From Gammaproteobacteria bacterium (lineage in GTDB: Bacteria; Pseudomonadota; Gammaproteobacteria; Xanthomonadales; Marinicellaceae), in NCBI GenBank assembly GCA_030426705.1, contig JAUHXW010000028.1, positions 1-15,119 of the forward strand: a stretch of DNA of 15,119 nucleotides, written 5' to 3'. A program made the translations under genes and the position numbers. The first letter of the stretch is position 1, and each line of letters opens with the position of its first letter. This document shows positions 1 to 7,472 of this stretch, piece after piece. The notes beneath the pieces were generated by a model. It searched no databases, was not told the DNA's origin, and saw only the letters and a list, made by a program, of their open reading frames with translations.

Positions 1-611
1 ATAAGCAAACCGATTTCAGTACAACCCAGGATGATGGCTTGCGCACCCTGTTGGTGGAGTTTATTGATGATGGTCAGGTATGCTTGCTTGGATTCAGGTA
101 AGAATTGACCTTGACACAATTGATTGAAGATGACTTCATTAATCAACAGTCGATCAGTTGAATCCGGAAGGATGGTTTCAATGCCAAAATTTTGTAACAA
201 ACGGTCCCTGTAGAACGCTTCTTCCATGGTGAATTGTGTACCCAGCAGACCGACTTTTGACTTTTGGTGTCGTTGTAAATCTTTGGCCACCGCATCGGCT
301 ATGTGAAGTAACGGCATGTCAATGGCTGCGCTGATACCCTCAGCCAGTTTGTGCATGGTATTGGTGGCGATAATTAAACAGTCGGCGCCTGCAAGTTCGA
401 GATTTTTGGCATGTTTGATTAAGCTGTCTTCGATGCCTGACCAATTCCCCTGTAACATCATGGCTTCCAACGGGGCAAAATCCACACTGGCCATGATGAT
501 TTTGGCTGAATGTAAACCGCCCAGTTGTTGATTAATCAGTCGATTGAGTTGTTGATAATATATTTGACTGCTTTCCCAGCTCATGCCGCCGAGTAAGCCG
601 ATGGTTTTCAT
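1..611 (-). CDS. Aspartate/glutamate racemase, YgeA-type (3' end cut by window)
   Basis: Cytosolic, PLP-independent racemase that interconverts L- and D-aspartate/glutamate. I read 203 codons; E. coli YgeA has about 230, so some 27 are missing past the window edge. The protein opens MKTIGLLGGMSWES and keeps the family landmarks GGLHSA (31-36), ATNTMHK (82-88), LLHIADA (101-107) and GCTEIGLL (196-203). The first catalytic position is Thr83 and the second is Cys197, the same numbering as the atypical Thr/Cys active site described for E. coli YgeA; most Asp/Glu racemases have two Cys. The ATG overlaps the TGA of the methyltransferase gene (ATGA) and has no Shine-Dalgarno of its own, so translation is probably coupled. 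It is the third gene of the proS operon. Subfamily is confident; substrate preference is inferred. Confidence 0.9.
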   Translation of the reverse strand, partial: MKTIGLLGGMSWESSQIYYQQLNRLINQQLGGLHSAKIIMASVDFAPLEAMMLQGNWSGIEDSLIKHAKNLELAGADCLIIATNTMHKLAEGISAAIDMPLLHIADAVAKDLQRHQKSKVGLLGTQFTMEEAFYRDRLLQNFGIETILPDSTDRLLINEVIFNQLCQGQFLPESKQAYLTIINKLHQQGAQAIILGCTEIGLL

Positions 612-1192
612 TTTTGCCAGCAGTAGATGCGCATGGGGGGAATGTTTTTGAATTCTACTTTTTTGTAAGTGTATTCGCCGAACAAGGGTTCTGCCAGTTT
701 GCTGACATGGTCCCTGAGTTGATAAGCCAGGAAAATACCACCTGGTTTCAGTGCCTCATAAACAGATTTGATGATGGCTTGATCCATGCCCTTGGGTAAG
801 GTGGTAAAGGGAATGCCGGATATAATCACGTCGGCTGATTGCCAATCATGATCAGCCATGATTTCTGTTAAATTTTGTGCTCCTTTGTCACTGATGCTCA
901 ACCTTTTATCATCTATGGTCTTTCTCATGTGGTCGATGAATTTTTGATTGATTTCTACACTGATGAGTTGCGCATCATCTTGCATGTACTTGAGGATACC
1001 ACGCGTAGTTCCACCTGTGCCTGGCCCCAATTCCATGATGTATTTGGCATCTCCCAGGTGCGCTGATTTGGCGACTTGTTCAATCAGCCAGGGAGATGAT
1101 GGCATGAAATAAGCCACCTGCATCGGTGACTTGATGGCATGTTTTAAAAACAATGCCGAGTCTTTTAAGGAGTTTCTGACTTTTTTGCTCAT
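608..1192 (-). CDS. SAM-dependent methyltransferase, phospholipid N-methyltransferase (PmtA)-like
   Basis: 194-aa class I methyltransferase. The N-terminus FLKHAIKSPMQVAYFMPSSP (15-34) matches the pattern of bacterial PmtA/COG3963 enzymes, which bind the membrane and methylate phosphatidylethanolamine toward phosphatidylcholine. The SAM-binding motif is MELGPGTGGTTRGIL (53-67), with an acidic strand end at SVE (78-80). The post-IV segment SGIPFTTLP (125-133) replaces the NPPY of DNA and rRNA methylases and resembles the SGLP motif of PmtA. No signal peptide or transmembrane segment is seen. Start and stop both sit in ATGA overlaps, with proS upstream and the racemase downstream. Alternative: a related rRNA adenine dimethylase-like enzyme with another lipid or small-molecule substrate. 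The fold is certain, the substrate inferred. Confidence 0.8.
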   Translation of the reverse strand: MSKKVRNSLKDSALFLKHAIKSPMQVAYFMPSSPWLIEQVAKSAHLGDAKYIMELGPGTGGTTRGILKYMQDDAQLISVEINQKFIDHMRKTIDDKRLSISDKGAQNLTEIMADHDWQSADVIISGIPFTTLPKGMDQAIIKSVYEALKPGGIFLAYQLRDHVSKLAEPLFGEYTYKKVEFKNIPPMRIYCWQK

Positions 1193-2895
1193 GCCTTCAG
1201 TTGATCTACCAGGAATGATGCCATTGTATCACGGTTGATTCGCTTTGATTCCATGTCAATTCTGTTGCGATATTCAACTTCATTTTCGTCAAGGGCGCGG
1301 TCACCGATGATCACCTGGTGAGGGATGCCAAGTAATTCAAAATCAGACATCATAAACCCAGGTCTGACTTTGCGATCATCTAAAATCACTTCAACGCCTT
1401 GCGCTAATAAGGTTTCATACAGTTCATCAGCGGCTCGGCGAACCCGTTCAGATTTTTGATAATTCATTGGCAATATGGCTACGGTGAATGGTGCAATGTT
1501 GGATGGCCAAATGATGCCTTTGTCATCATGGTTTTGTTCAATCGCTGCAGCCACCATACGGGTCACGCCCATACCATAACAGCCCATTTCCATGGCTTGT
1601 GATTTTCCTTGTTCATTCAGTACCACTGCATTCATGGCTTTGGAGTACTTATTACCGAGTTGGAAAATATGTCCAACTTCAATGCCTCGAGCCTGTTGTA
1701 AAGTGCCTACACCATCAGGGCTTGGGTCACCCACCTGAGCATCACGTATGTCCTGAACTTCATGAAACTGTGCATCTCTTTCCCAGTTGACACCAGTTAA
1801 ATGGTAGCCGGAATCATTGGCACCACAAACAAAATCACTCATATTGGCCACTGTGCGGTCAACGATGATGTGACAGGCTAAATCCTTCACACCAATCGAT
1901 CCCGCATCGCAATTTGCCACCGCTTTGATTTCATCATCATTCAACATACGCAAAGGCGATGCCACGGCTAGTAGATTAGACGCTTTGACTTCATTGAGGT
2001 TATGGTCACCGCGAACCACCAATGCCACAGGCTGTTCTACACCTTCAACCAACAAAGTTTTTACCGTTTGGGTTTTGTCCACATTCAGGAAGTTGGCCAC
2101 TTCTTCGATGGTTTTTTGTTCAGGTGTGTGTACTTTTGACAATTCGGCGCCTGGTGCTTGGCGTTCTGCAATTAAACCAACGGCTTCACATTTTTCAATG
2201 TTGGCAGCATAGTCGCCACTGTCTGAGTACATGATGGCATCTTCTCCCGAGTCAGCGATTACATGAAACTCTTGTGATCCAGAACCACCGATGGCACCTG
2301 AATCGGCCAAAACACAACGAAAATCCAGACCAATCCTGGAGATGATGTTGGTATAAGCCTGTTTCATGGCCTCATAGGTTTCAACCAGCGATTCATGTGA
2401 CATATGAAAAGAATAAGCATCTTTCATGATGAACTCGCGAGAGCGCATCACCCCAAAGCGCGGTCTGATTTCATCGCGGAATTTGGTTTGAATCTGGTAA
2501 AAATTAATCGGTAATTGCTTGTAGGAATTGATTTCATTGCGCACAAAATCAGTGATCACTTCTTCATGGGTTGGCCCAAAAAAGTAGTCTCGCTCAGCAC
2601 GATCATGAATGGCTAACAATTGGCCACCAAAATCATCAATGCGACCCGTTTCTTCCCACAGTTCTTTGGGTTGAACAGCTGGCATCAGCATTTCCAGCGC
2701 ACCCGCTGCATTCATTTCTTCCCGGATGATGTTTTCAATTTTTTGTAAAACGCGTAAGCCCAAAGGTGCCCAGGTATACAGTCCTGCGCCCAATTTACGA
2801 ATCAGGCCGGCCCGAATCATCAATTGATGTGAAATTATTTCTGCGTCTTGTGGAGTTTCTTTTCTGGTGACTAAATGAAAAGCCGAAGTTCTCAT
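1189..2895 (-). CDS. proS: Proline--tRNA ligase, bacterial type with editing domain
   Basis: Class II aminoacyl-tRNA synthetase that charges tRNA-Pro with proline in the cytosol. At 568 aa it is close to E. coli ProRS (572). Domains in order: motif 1 region around GAGLYTWAPLGLRV (36-49); motif 2, TKFRDEIRPRFGVMRSREF (137-155); the INS/YbaK-like editing domain at about 224-407, which hydrolyses mischarged Ala-tRNA-Pro and keeps Lys279 (TVK279TL), the key editing lysine by E. coli numbering; motif 3, MGCYGMGVTRMVAAAIEQ (437-454); and the anticodon-binding domain at about 470-565. The ATG at 2895 gives the canonical MRTSAFHLVT start, although no Shine-Dalgarno precedes it. It is first in a coupled operon with the methyltransferase and racemase. 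Nothing in the protein looks damaged. Confidence 0.98.
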   Translation of the reverse strand: MRTSAFHLVTRKETPQDAEIISHQLMIRAGLIRKLGAGLYTWAPLGLRVLQKIENIIREEMNAAGALEMLMPAVQPKELWEETGRIDDFGGQLLAIHDRAERDYFFGPTHEEVITDFVRNEINSYKQLPINFYQIQTKFRDEIRPRFGVMRSREFIMKDAYSFHMSHESLVETYEAMKQAYTNIISRIGLDFRCVLADSGAIGGSGSQEFHVIADSGEDAIMYSDSGDYAANIEKCEAVGLIAERQAPGAELSKVHTPEQKTIEEVANFLNVDKTQTVKTLLVEGVEQPVALVVRGDHNLNEVKASNLLAVASPLRMLNDDEIKAVANCDAGSIGVKDLACHIIVDRTVANMSDFVCGANDSGYHLTGVNWERDAQFHEVQDIRDAQVGDPSPDGVGTLQQARGIEVGHIFQLGNKYSKAMNAVVLNEQGKSQAMEMGCYGMGVTRMVAAAIEQNHDDKGIIWPSNIAPFTVAILPMNYQKSERVRRAADELYETLLAQGVEVILDDRKVRPGFMMSDFELLGIPHQVIIGDRALDENEVEYRNRIDMESKRINRDTMASFLVDQLKA

Positions 2896-2925
2896 GGTTG
2901 ATATCTGCTTGGGTCAAATAGCGGT

Positions 2926-2953
2926 ATCTTAACCTGAATATATCGTCAGTAAA
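2926..2953 (-). promoter_or_regulatory. Candidate sigma70 promoter of the proS operon
   Basis: On the minus strand TTTACT (2953-2948) is followed after 16 bp by TAAGAT (2931-2926), about 30 bp ahead of the proS ATG. The match is moderate and no other good pair lies in the short upstream region. It abuts the stem-loop cluster at 2953-3170. Confidence 0.35.
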
Positions 2954-3170
2954 TGGAATTTTCGGGAAAAATTTTTTCCGGAAAAAAATTTAACGTAAGC
3001 CCCGGAGGGGTGAAGCTCAAGGAAGAGCTGAATAAAATTGGCAAAGAAGATTGTTCTAACATCTCGAAAAGCATAGCAATAGCTATGGTTTGAGAGATTT
3101 AGAGCAATATTCGAAGACAAGTTTTTCGAAAAAACATTTAGGGGTAAAGTTATTGGAATACTTTTCTGTG
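2953..3170. repeat. Cluster of stem-loops filling the proS upstream gap; candidate dispersed repeat
   Basis: This is most of the 325-bp gap between the Asp-box gene and proS. Successive inverted repeats lie side by side: TTTTTTCCGGAAAAAA (2972-2987); CCCC-gga-GGGG (3000-3010); AGCTC-aaggaa-GAGCT (3014-3029); and a large hairpin with arms 3050-3077 and 3081-3108 capped by CATAGC-aata-GCTATG (3072-3087). The large hairpin pairs over roughly 27 positions with about four mismatches and one bulge. TTCGAA occurs on both sides of a further short stem near 3111-3130. The density of adjacent palindromes fits a mobile palindromic element or a structured RNA. No terminal direct repeats were identified, so the boundaries are approximate. 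The open frames crossing it look incidental. Confidence 0.5.
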
Positions 3171-3220
3171 GGTATATCCGGACTGATGGTATATTCAGGT
3201 TCACTTATTGCTGGCTTTTC

Positions 3221-5599
3221 TTATCTGAAATCACCACAATAACTGTTAAAAGCCACGGCAGAAAACGTTTCTTCCACACCCTCACTGTTAACGCTGTGAA
3301 TCTGAAAGTCATCTAAGAATGTCATGGTTTCAGTACCGCTTAAACTCACACCAGGATCTATTTCTGATTCGTTGAAAAAACCATTGCCGCCATTAGGGCG
3401 GTAAATGTCATTGATGACAGCGTCCTCATCCCCTAAATTGCCAGATTTTAGATTCATCACTTGCCACGCTGGTTGCGCCAGCTGGTTTTCATCAAGCACC
3501 AAGCTTTCAACACCATCTTCATTTATGGTTTTCTGGTAGGTAAAGTCAGCCACAAACCAGTTAGTTTCTGCATTTGTTTGAAAAACTATGGGCACCCTGC
3601 CTTCGGCTTTCTCTGAGCTATTTTCAAACATCAAATTGGGTTGAGTGCACAATGCTTCTTTTGGTTGTTCTGTGGCCATGATAGGTTCGAGCAGCACTTC
3701 TTTTTGGGTGGTATAAAAGGGGTTGTTTTGATAATAACTTTGTTGGTACAAGTGAGCTGAGCTGGAATCTGTAATGGTATCAATGGCATCATCAGTCATG
3801 TCAAAACTATAATGCAGTTGATTTTTAGTCAGCTCTCCCTCATCATCATACACCCTTGACTTGGTTGCTATACCAATGGGACGCAAAGCCACTCCTTCTG
3901 AGCTCAAGTCGCCTGTTGGATACAGAATAACAAATTCAATTTGGTCACCATCCATGGGGTGAACTTCCTGTAAAACAAACCAGGTTGGCCTGCCATCCGG
4001 TGTTTCTGTGAATACAGCTTCAAAATTAATCAACCTTGGTTGATCGCTGCCCACATTTTGCACCAGTGTTTTGCTCAAAATGCCTTGTCTAGGAATAGCA
4101 GGGTTGTGCCATACGCCATCCATTTCATGGCTGGGGAAATAAGGGTTTTCTTCAAAAACAGCTGGTTTCGCATGGATATAGTACACATCCTGACCACCGG
4201 TGTAAGTCGCGGAGAAAGCCACATGAGCACCCAGGTTATCGGAAACGATATCAATGTAGTCACCCATTTTTCTTTGCACTGGATAACCAAGACCATGATA
4301 AAAAGTTGGTGCTATCACCTGATTCTTGGAAAAAGTGATGCCGCCATCGTAAGAATAACTGTAAAACAATTCTGAAGTTGTGCGGTTGGGATTAGTCAGA
4401 GGCGCATTTCGGGTGTCAAGCCAAACAATGTCGATTCGCCCGTTAGGTGCCACACCCATGGTAGCAAACCATTGCCAGTCAGCTGTACTACCATCAGTAT
4501 TGATGGTTTTAGGGTGTTGAAAAGTATTGCCCCCGTCTGTGCTGCGTATGAAATGAACATCCAATGGGTCTGGGCCAAACTTATCAATCGAGCTGGCCAC
4601 ATATACATTGCCACGTGTGTGACGTTCAGATTGATCTGTAGCTACCCAAACCTGACCCAATAAGCCTTCAGGGTTGATGGCACCTGTTCGCATGGGTCCG
4701 CCCAAATTAAGCGGGGTAACCTGAACGAAATCGGGAAACATCTGAGATAAAGGGTTGTTGGTTTTGATGAGGTTCAGATCTCCATAGGTAAAGCCATCTC
4801 CATACAAGCCGGCCATATAAACTTCTCCATCAAAACCTATGGCGACCGTTCCATAAACCGGTGATTTGGGTATCTCTATGGGTGTTGAATAGCTCATACC
4901 GTTGTCGACTGAATAATTGAAACTGTTTGGATAGTGGTTGTTACCGGCCAAATTCCAAACAGCATAGACATTGCCACGCCGGTTGCTGTCTGATTGATCA
5001 ATGGCATACCAGCTTTTATCACCACCAATGGCATTGACTTTATCAATCCAGGTGATGCCACCGTCAATAGAGCGCCATTGATCCACACGAAAATCATCAT
5101 CACTTTGTATGCCAGGTTGTCCATTGCTGTCCACGACTGCCAAACTTTGATAAAAGAAGACACCATCTGCATCAGTTGCCAAAACTGGGTCACTCCGAAA
5201 AACACCAGGTTCTAGTGGTCCTATGTTGTGCCAGGTTTTGCCCCCATCATGTGAATAAGCCAGTCCCGCTTCACGGAAATTACTGTTGATGCTGTTGAAC
5301 TGTCGCCATCCGATGACAATTTGCTGAGGATTCAGGGGATTAACAGCAATAGAAGGCTCGTTGGCTGCATCCCGTAAGATATTCTGACCTGAAGCGTTGA
5401 CGTTGACTTGATAACTGACAAAGTTATCGATTTGCACCACCCTTTTTTCACTGCTGAGTTTTGAAACAGGCATGTGTGGTAATGTTGAGATGGTTTTGTG
5501 CTTGTTTTGATTCCAAAGCTCATGCGGTTGTGAGAGGTCATTGGCCAAAGTTAATTGGCTTAACAAGATCAGTGGTGTCAACCCGAAAAGTTTAAACAT
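3221..5599 (-). CDS. Secreted Asp-box (BNR) repeat protein, sialidase-fold-like, function unknown
   Basis: 792 aa from the ATG at 5599. A TTG in frame at 5626 would add 9 residues, but it lies at or upstream of the transcript start expected from the promoter at 5629-5657. The ATG start also puts a clean signal peptide first (MFKLFGLTPLILLSQLTLA, then ND). Five Asp boxes of the S-x-D-x-G-x-T-W/F type are visible near residues 115-123, 177-185, 229-237, 352-360 and 415-423 (for example YSHDGGKTW, RSIDGGITW, RSTDGGNTF), suggesting a six-bladed beta-propeller over about 80-480. The FRIP motif and arginine triad of true sialidases are not seen, so sialidase activity is not claimed. Residues ~485-792 form a separate C-terminal region with GVWHNPAIPRQGIL and RPTWFVL near its start. 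Probably periplasmic or exported; the gene appears monocistronic. Confidence 0.88.
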   Translation of the reverse strand: MFKLFGLTPLILLSQLTLANDLSQPHELWNQNKHKTISTLPHMPVSKLSSEKRVVQIDNFVSYQVNVNASGQNILRDAANEPSIAVNPLNPQQIVIGWRQFNSINSNFREAGLAYSHDGGKTWHNIGPLEPGVFRSDPVLATDADGVFFYQSLAVVDSNGQPGIQSDDDFRVDQWRSIDGGITWIDKVNAIGGDKSWYAIDQSDSNRRGNVYAVWNLAGNNHYPNSFNYSVDNGMSYSTPIEIPKSPVYGTVAIGFDGEVYMAGLYGDGFTYGDLNLIKTNNPLSQMFPDFVQVTPLNLGGPMRTGAINPEGLLGQVWVATDQSERHTRGNVYVASSIDKFGPDPLDVHFIRSTDGGNTFQHPKTINTDGSTADWQWFATMGVAPNGRIDIVWLDTRNAPLTNPNRTTSELFYSYSYDGGITFSKNQVIAPTFYHGLGYPVQRKMGDYIDIVSDNLGAHVAFSATYTGGQDVYYIHAKPAVFEENPYFPSHEMDGVWHNPAIPRQGILSKTLVQNVGSDQPRLINFEAVFTETPDGRPTWFVLQEVHPMDGDQIEFVILYPTGDLSSEGVALRPIGIATKSRVYDDEGELTKNQLHYSFDMTDDAIDTITDSSSAHLYQQSYYQNNPFYTTQKEVLLEPIMATEQPKEALCTQPNLMFENSSEKAEGRVPIVFQTNAETNWFVADFTYQKTINEDGVESLVLDENQLAQPAWQVMNLKSGNLGDEDAVINDIYRPNGGNGFFNESEIDPGVSLSGTETMTFLDDFQIHSVNSEGVEETFSAVAFNSYCGDFR

Positions 5600-5628
5600 G
5601 ATTGCTGCTGGGTGTTGATGTTTCAACT

Positions 5629-5657
5629 ATTATAACTTTCGTACAACAAGGTGTAAA
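5629..5657 (-). promoter_or_regulatory. Near-consensus sigma70 promoter of the Asp-box protein gene
   Basis: Reading the minus strand, TTTACA (5657-5652), a 17-bp spacer, then TATAAT (5634-5629). Transcription should start near 5622, leaving a leader of roughly 22 nt before the ATG at 5599. This rules against the in-frame TTG at 5626 as the start codon. Confidence 0.8.
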
Positions 5658-5745
5658 GGTTCTGGCCATTTTGAAAAAACCAATTGCTTATTGCTTCAAC
5701 GTTGTCGTTCAGGCCGAGTCCTGTTGGCTCTGGAACCGACCTGAT

Positions 5746-6288
5746 TTACTTTTTTGTGTTTTGGTGCATGAAAAAAGTAATTTCTTTGGATTTTTTAACC
5801 ACTTTCTGTGTGAATTTATTCAATAAATTGGCCTGCAGGCGGTGTTCACCCCGATAAACATTTTCAAAAACCTGGGTGGTTTGATTGCTGGGCTTTTGCT
5901 TTTTGCCGTCCAACACAAACTGAACCTGAAAAATTTGTTGTTGTGCTTCAGTCAGTGGTGTGACCTTGGCGGTCAATTTCAGACCTGTGCCCCAAAGGTT
6001 TTGTTCGTCGCCAGGTGAAACAATCTCAAAATTGACAACTTTACTTGGATCATCTGCTTCGGTAATCGACTCCCCATTGTTGTCTGTGGTTGCCTTAACG
6101 GGAGCTGATGGGACTATCGATAAAGCCGGTAAATCAGCTTCTTCGTAGTTCTCATTGGGTTTGGTTTCGCTGTAATGGGTTACCCCATTTTCATCGGTGT
6201 ATTTATAGATTTTCTTTTTTTCCTCAGCAAGACAGCACAGGCTCAGAAAAACCAGACTCACAAACATCATGTATTTGTTCATAATCAT
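5746..6288 (-). CDS. DUF4124 domain-containing exported protein
   Basis: 180-aa exported protein. A hydrophobic leader (MIMNKYMMFVSLVFLSLCCLA) is followed by the DUF4124 signature IYKYTDENGVTHYSETKP (27-44), an envelope-associated module of unknown role common in gammaproteobacteria. After a variable, acidic linker, residues ~83-180 (VNFEIVSPGDEQNLWGTG... VQFVLDGKK) resemble the Ig-like C-terminal part seen in many DUF4124 proteins. The two Cys near the signal peptide end (CCLAEE) do not form a clear lipobox. The ATG overlaps the permease stop codon (ATGA), making this the last gene of the peptidase-NatAB operon. Its place suggests an envelope role linked to the exporter, but the function is unknown. 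Confidence 0.85.
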   Translation of the reverse strand: MIMNKYMMFVSLVFLSLCCLAEEKKKIYKYTDENGVTHYSETKPNENYEEADLPALSIVPSAPVKATTDNNGESITEADDPSKVVNFEIVSPGDEQNLWGTGLKLTAKVTPLTEAQQQIFQVQFVLDGKKQKPSNQTTQVFENVYRGEHRLQANLLNKFTQKVVKKSKEITFFMHQNTKK

Positions 6289-7472
6289 TCCGCAAATAAC
6301 ATACTTTCTTTGTTATACAACCTCACAGCAATCCATGCAAGTGCCAAACCAAGTAATAGGGTACTGAATATGGTCACCAAAATGGCTGCCACACCCGGGT
6401 CTTCACCCCGCATAACCTGGTTGATGATGAGGTTTTGATTCAAAATGGGGATGGCCATCATCCACAATTTTTCCTTAACCGATAAAAACATCAGGATTAA
6501 ACTGGGGATCATTGGAATCAATATCAACAGACCAACATAGGTTTGTGCTTCTTTAAAGGTTTTACTGAAAGAGGCAATGATGGTTTGAATGGCACTGGCC
6601 AGCACTGCCAAAGGAAACAACGCCAGGAACATCACAAACAGCTCATACAAACCCAAATCGATGGAAACGCCCATTCTCTTGGTAGGGTAAAAAGGAATGG
6701 TGATTTTGAACATGATGATAGTTACTATCAAGGTTATCAAACCAAAAGTGATGGTGGCAGCCAATTTGCCAGACAAAATATCTGTTCTGCTGACAGGGTT
6801 TAAAAACAACGGTTCCAGTGATTTGCGTTCCTTTTCCCCCGCTGTGGTGTCAATCGCCAGGTACATGCTGCCTGAAAACAAAATCAAAATCAGAAAATAA
6901 GGCAAAAACATCAACATTTGTGCGCCTTTAGACTGGGTCGATGCCTGGTCATGACTCTCAATAGAGACTACTTTGGTAATATTAGGTGAGATGCCACGTA
7001 ACAGCAATCGCATGTTGCCTATTTGAGCAGAGTAAGCGTTGATAAGACTGCGAGCTTTTTGTACTGGAATCCGACCACTGCCCTTCGCCGAACCGTCATA
7101 ATAAAGTTTCACTTTAGCTGGCATGCCCTGACTGAATGCGTCCGCATAACCTTCATCAATTTCCAATATCACTTCGTGATCTTTATCTTTGATGGCTTGT
7201 TCCGGTGACTTATCACCCAGCTTAACTATTTTTACGCCCTGGCTGAGTAAATGTTTTTCAAGGTTCTGAGCACCTTCCATATTAATCACGGGCAATTCAA
7301 GCTGTTCATCGGCTTTGCCTTTGGTGACTTTGGTGGTCATATGCAGCAGCCCCAGCATCATCAATGGTCCTAACACAGCCCCCATAATCAGCGATGACAT
7401 GACTGTGCGTTTGTCACGCAAATTTTCCATCACTTCCTTGAAGAACACGACTTTAAAAGCACGACTGATCAT
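6285..7472 (-). CDS. ABC transporter permease, NatB type
   Basis: 395-aa inner-membrane permease of the NatB/COG1668 family, partner of the adjacent ATPase. Transmembrane segments by eye: about 26-45, 186-206, 237-259, 276-300, 311-331 and 360-384. A large extracytoplasmic loop (~46-185) lies between the first two, as is usual for this family. The conserved GEKERKSLEPLFLNPVSRTD (212-231) follows TM2 at the cytoplasmic face. Family members include the Bacillus Na+ exporter NatAB, but many others export unknown substrates, so sodium export is only a possibility. The start overlaps the natA-like stop (ATGA) and is preceded by a perfect AGGAGGT Shine-Dalgarno at 7478-7484, the best ribosome site in the operon. 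Confidence 0.9.
   Translation of the reverse strand: MISRAFKVVFFKEVMENLRDKRTVMSSLIMGAVLGPLMMLGLLHMTTKVTKGKADEQLELPVINMEGAQNLEKHLLSQGVKIVKLGDKSPEQAIKDKDHEVILEIDEGYADAFSQGMPAKVKLYYDGSAKGSGRIPVQKARSLINAYSAQIGNMRLLLRGISPNITKVVSIESHDQASTQSKGAQMLMFLPYFLILILFSGSMYLAIDTTAGEKERKSLEPLFLNPVSRTDILSGKLAATITFGLITLIVTIIMFKITIPFYPTKRMGVSIDLGLYELFVMFLALFPLAVLASAIQTIIASFSKTFKEAQTYVGLLILIPMIPSLILMFLSVKEKLWMMAIPILNQNLIINQVMRGEDPGVAAILVTIFSTLLLGLALAWIAVRLYNKESMLFAE

Noticed and set aside
2953..3093. 46-aa plus-strand ORF (ATG to TGA) in the same gap
   Set aside because: It covers the same hairpins and has no ribosome site. It could be a decayed transposase fragment, but nothing recognisable supports that.
2929..3204. 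91-aa minus-strand ORF in the proS upstream gap
   Set aside because: It lies across the hairpin cluster, shows no domain, and overlaps the candidate proS promoter. The frame is best explained by the repeat itself.
4040..4375. 111-aa plus-strand ORF inside the Asp-box gene
   Set aside because: Antisense shadow of a long gene with signal peptide, five Asp boxes and its own promoter; no motif of its own.
5600..5626. TTG start for the Asp-box protein
   Set aside because: It lies at or ahead of the transcript start expected from the promoter at 5629-5657, and would bury the signal peptide behind nine polar residues.
5711..5743. Stem CAGGTCG/CGGCCTG just after the DUF4124 stop on the minus strand
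   Set aside because: Seven pairs including one G-U, a 20-nt loop and no following T-run, so it is not a credible intrinsic terminator.
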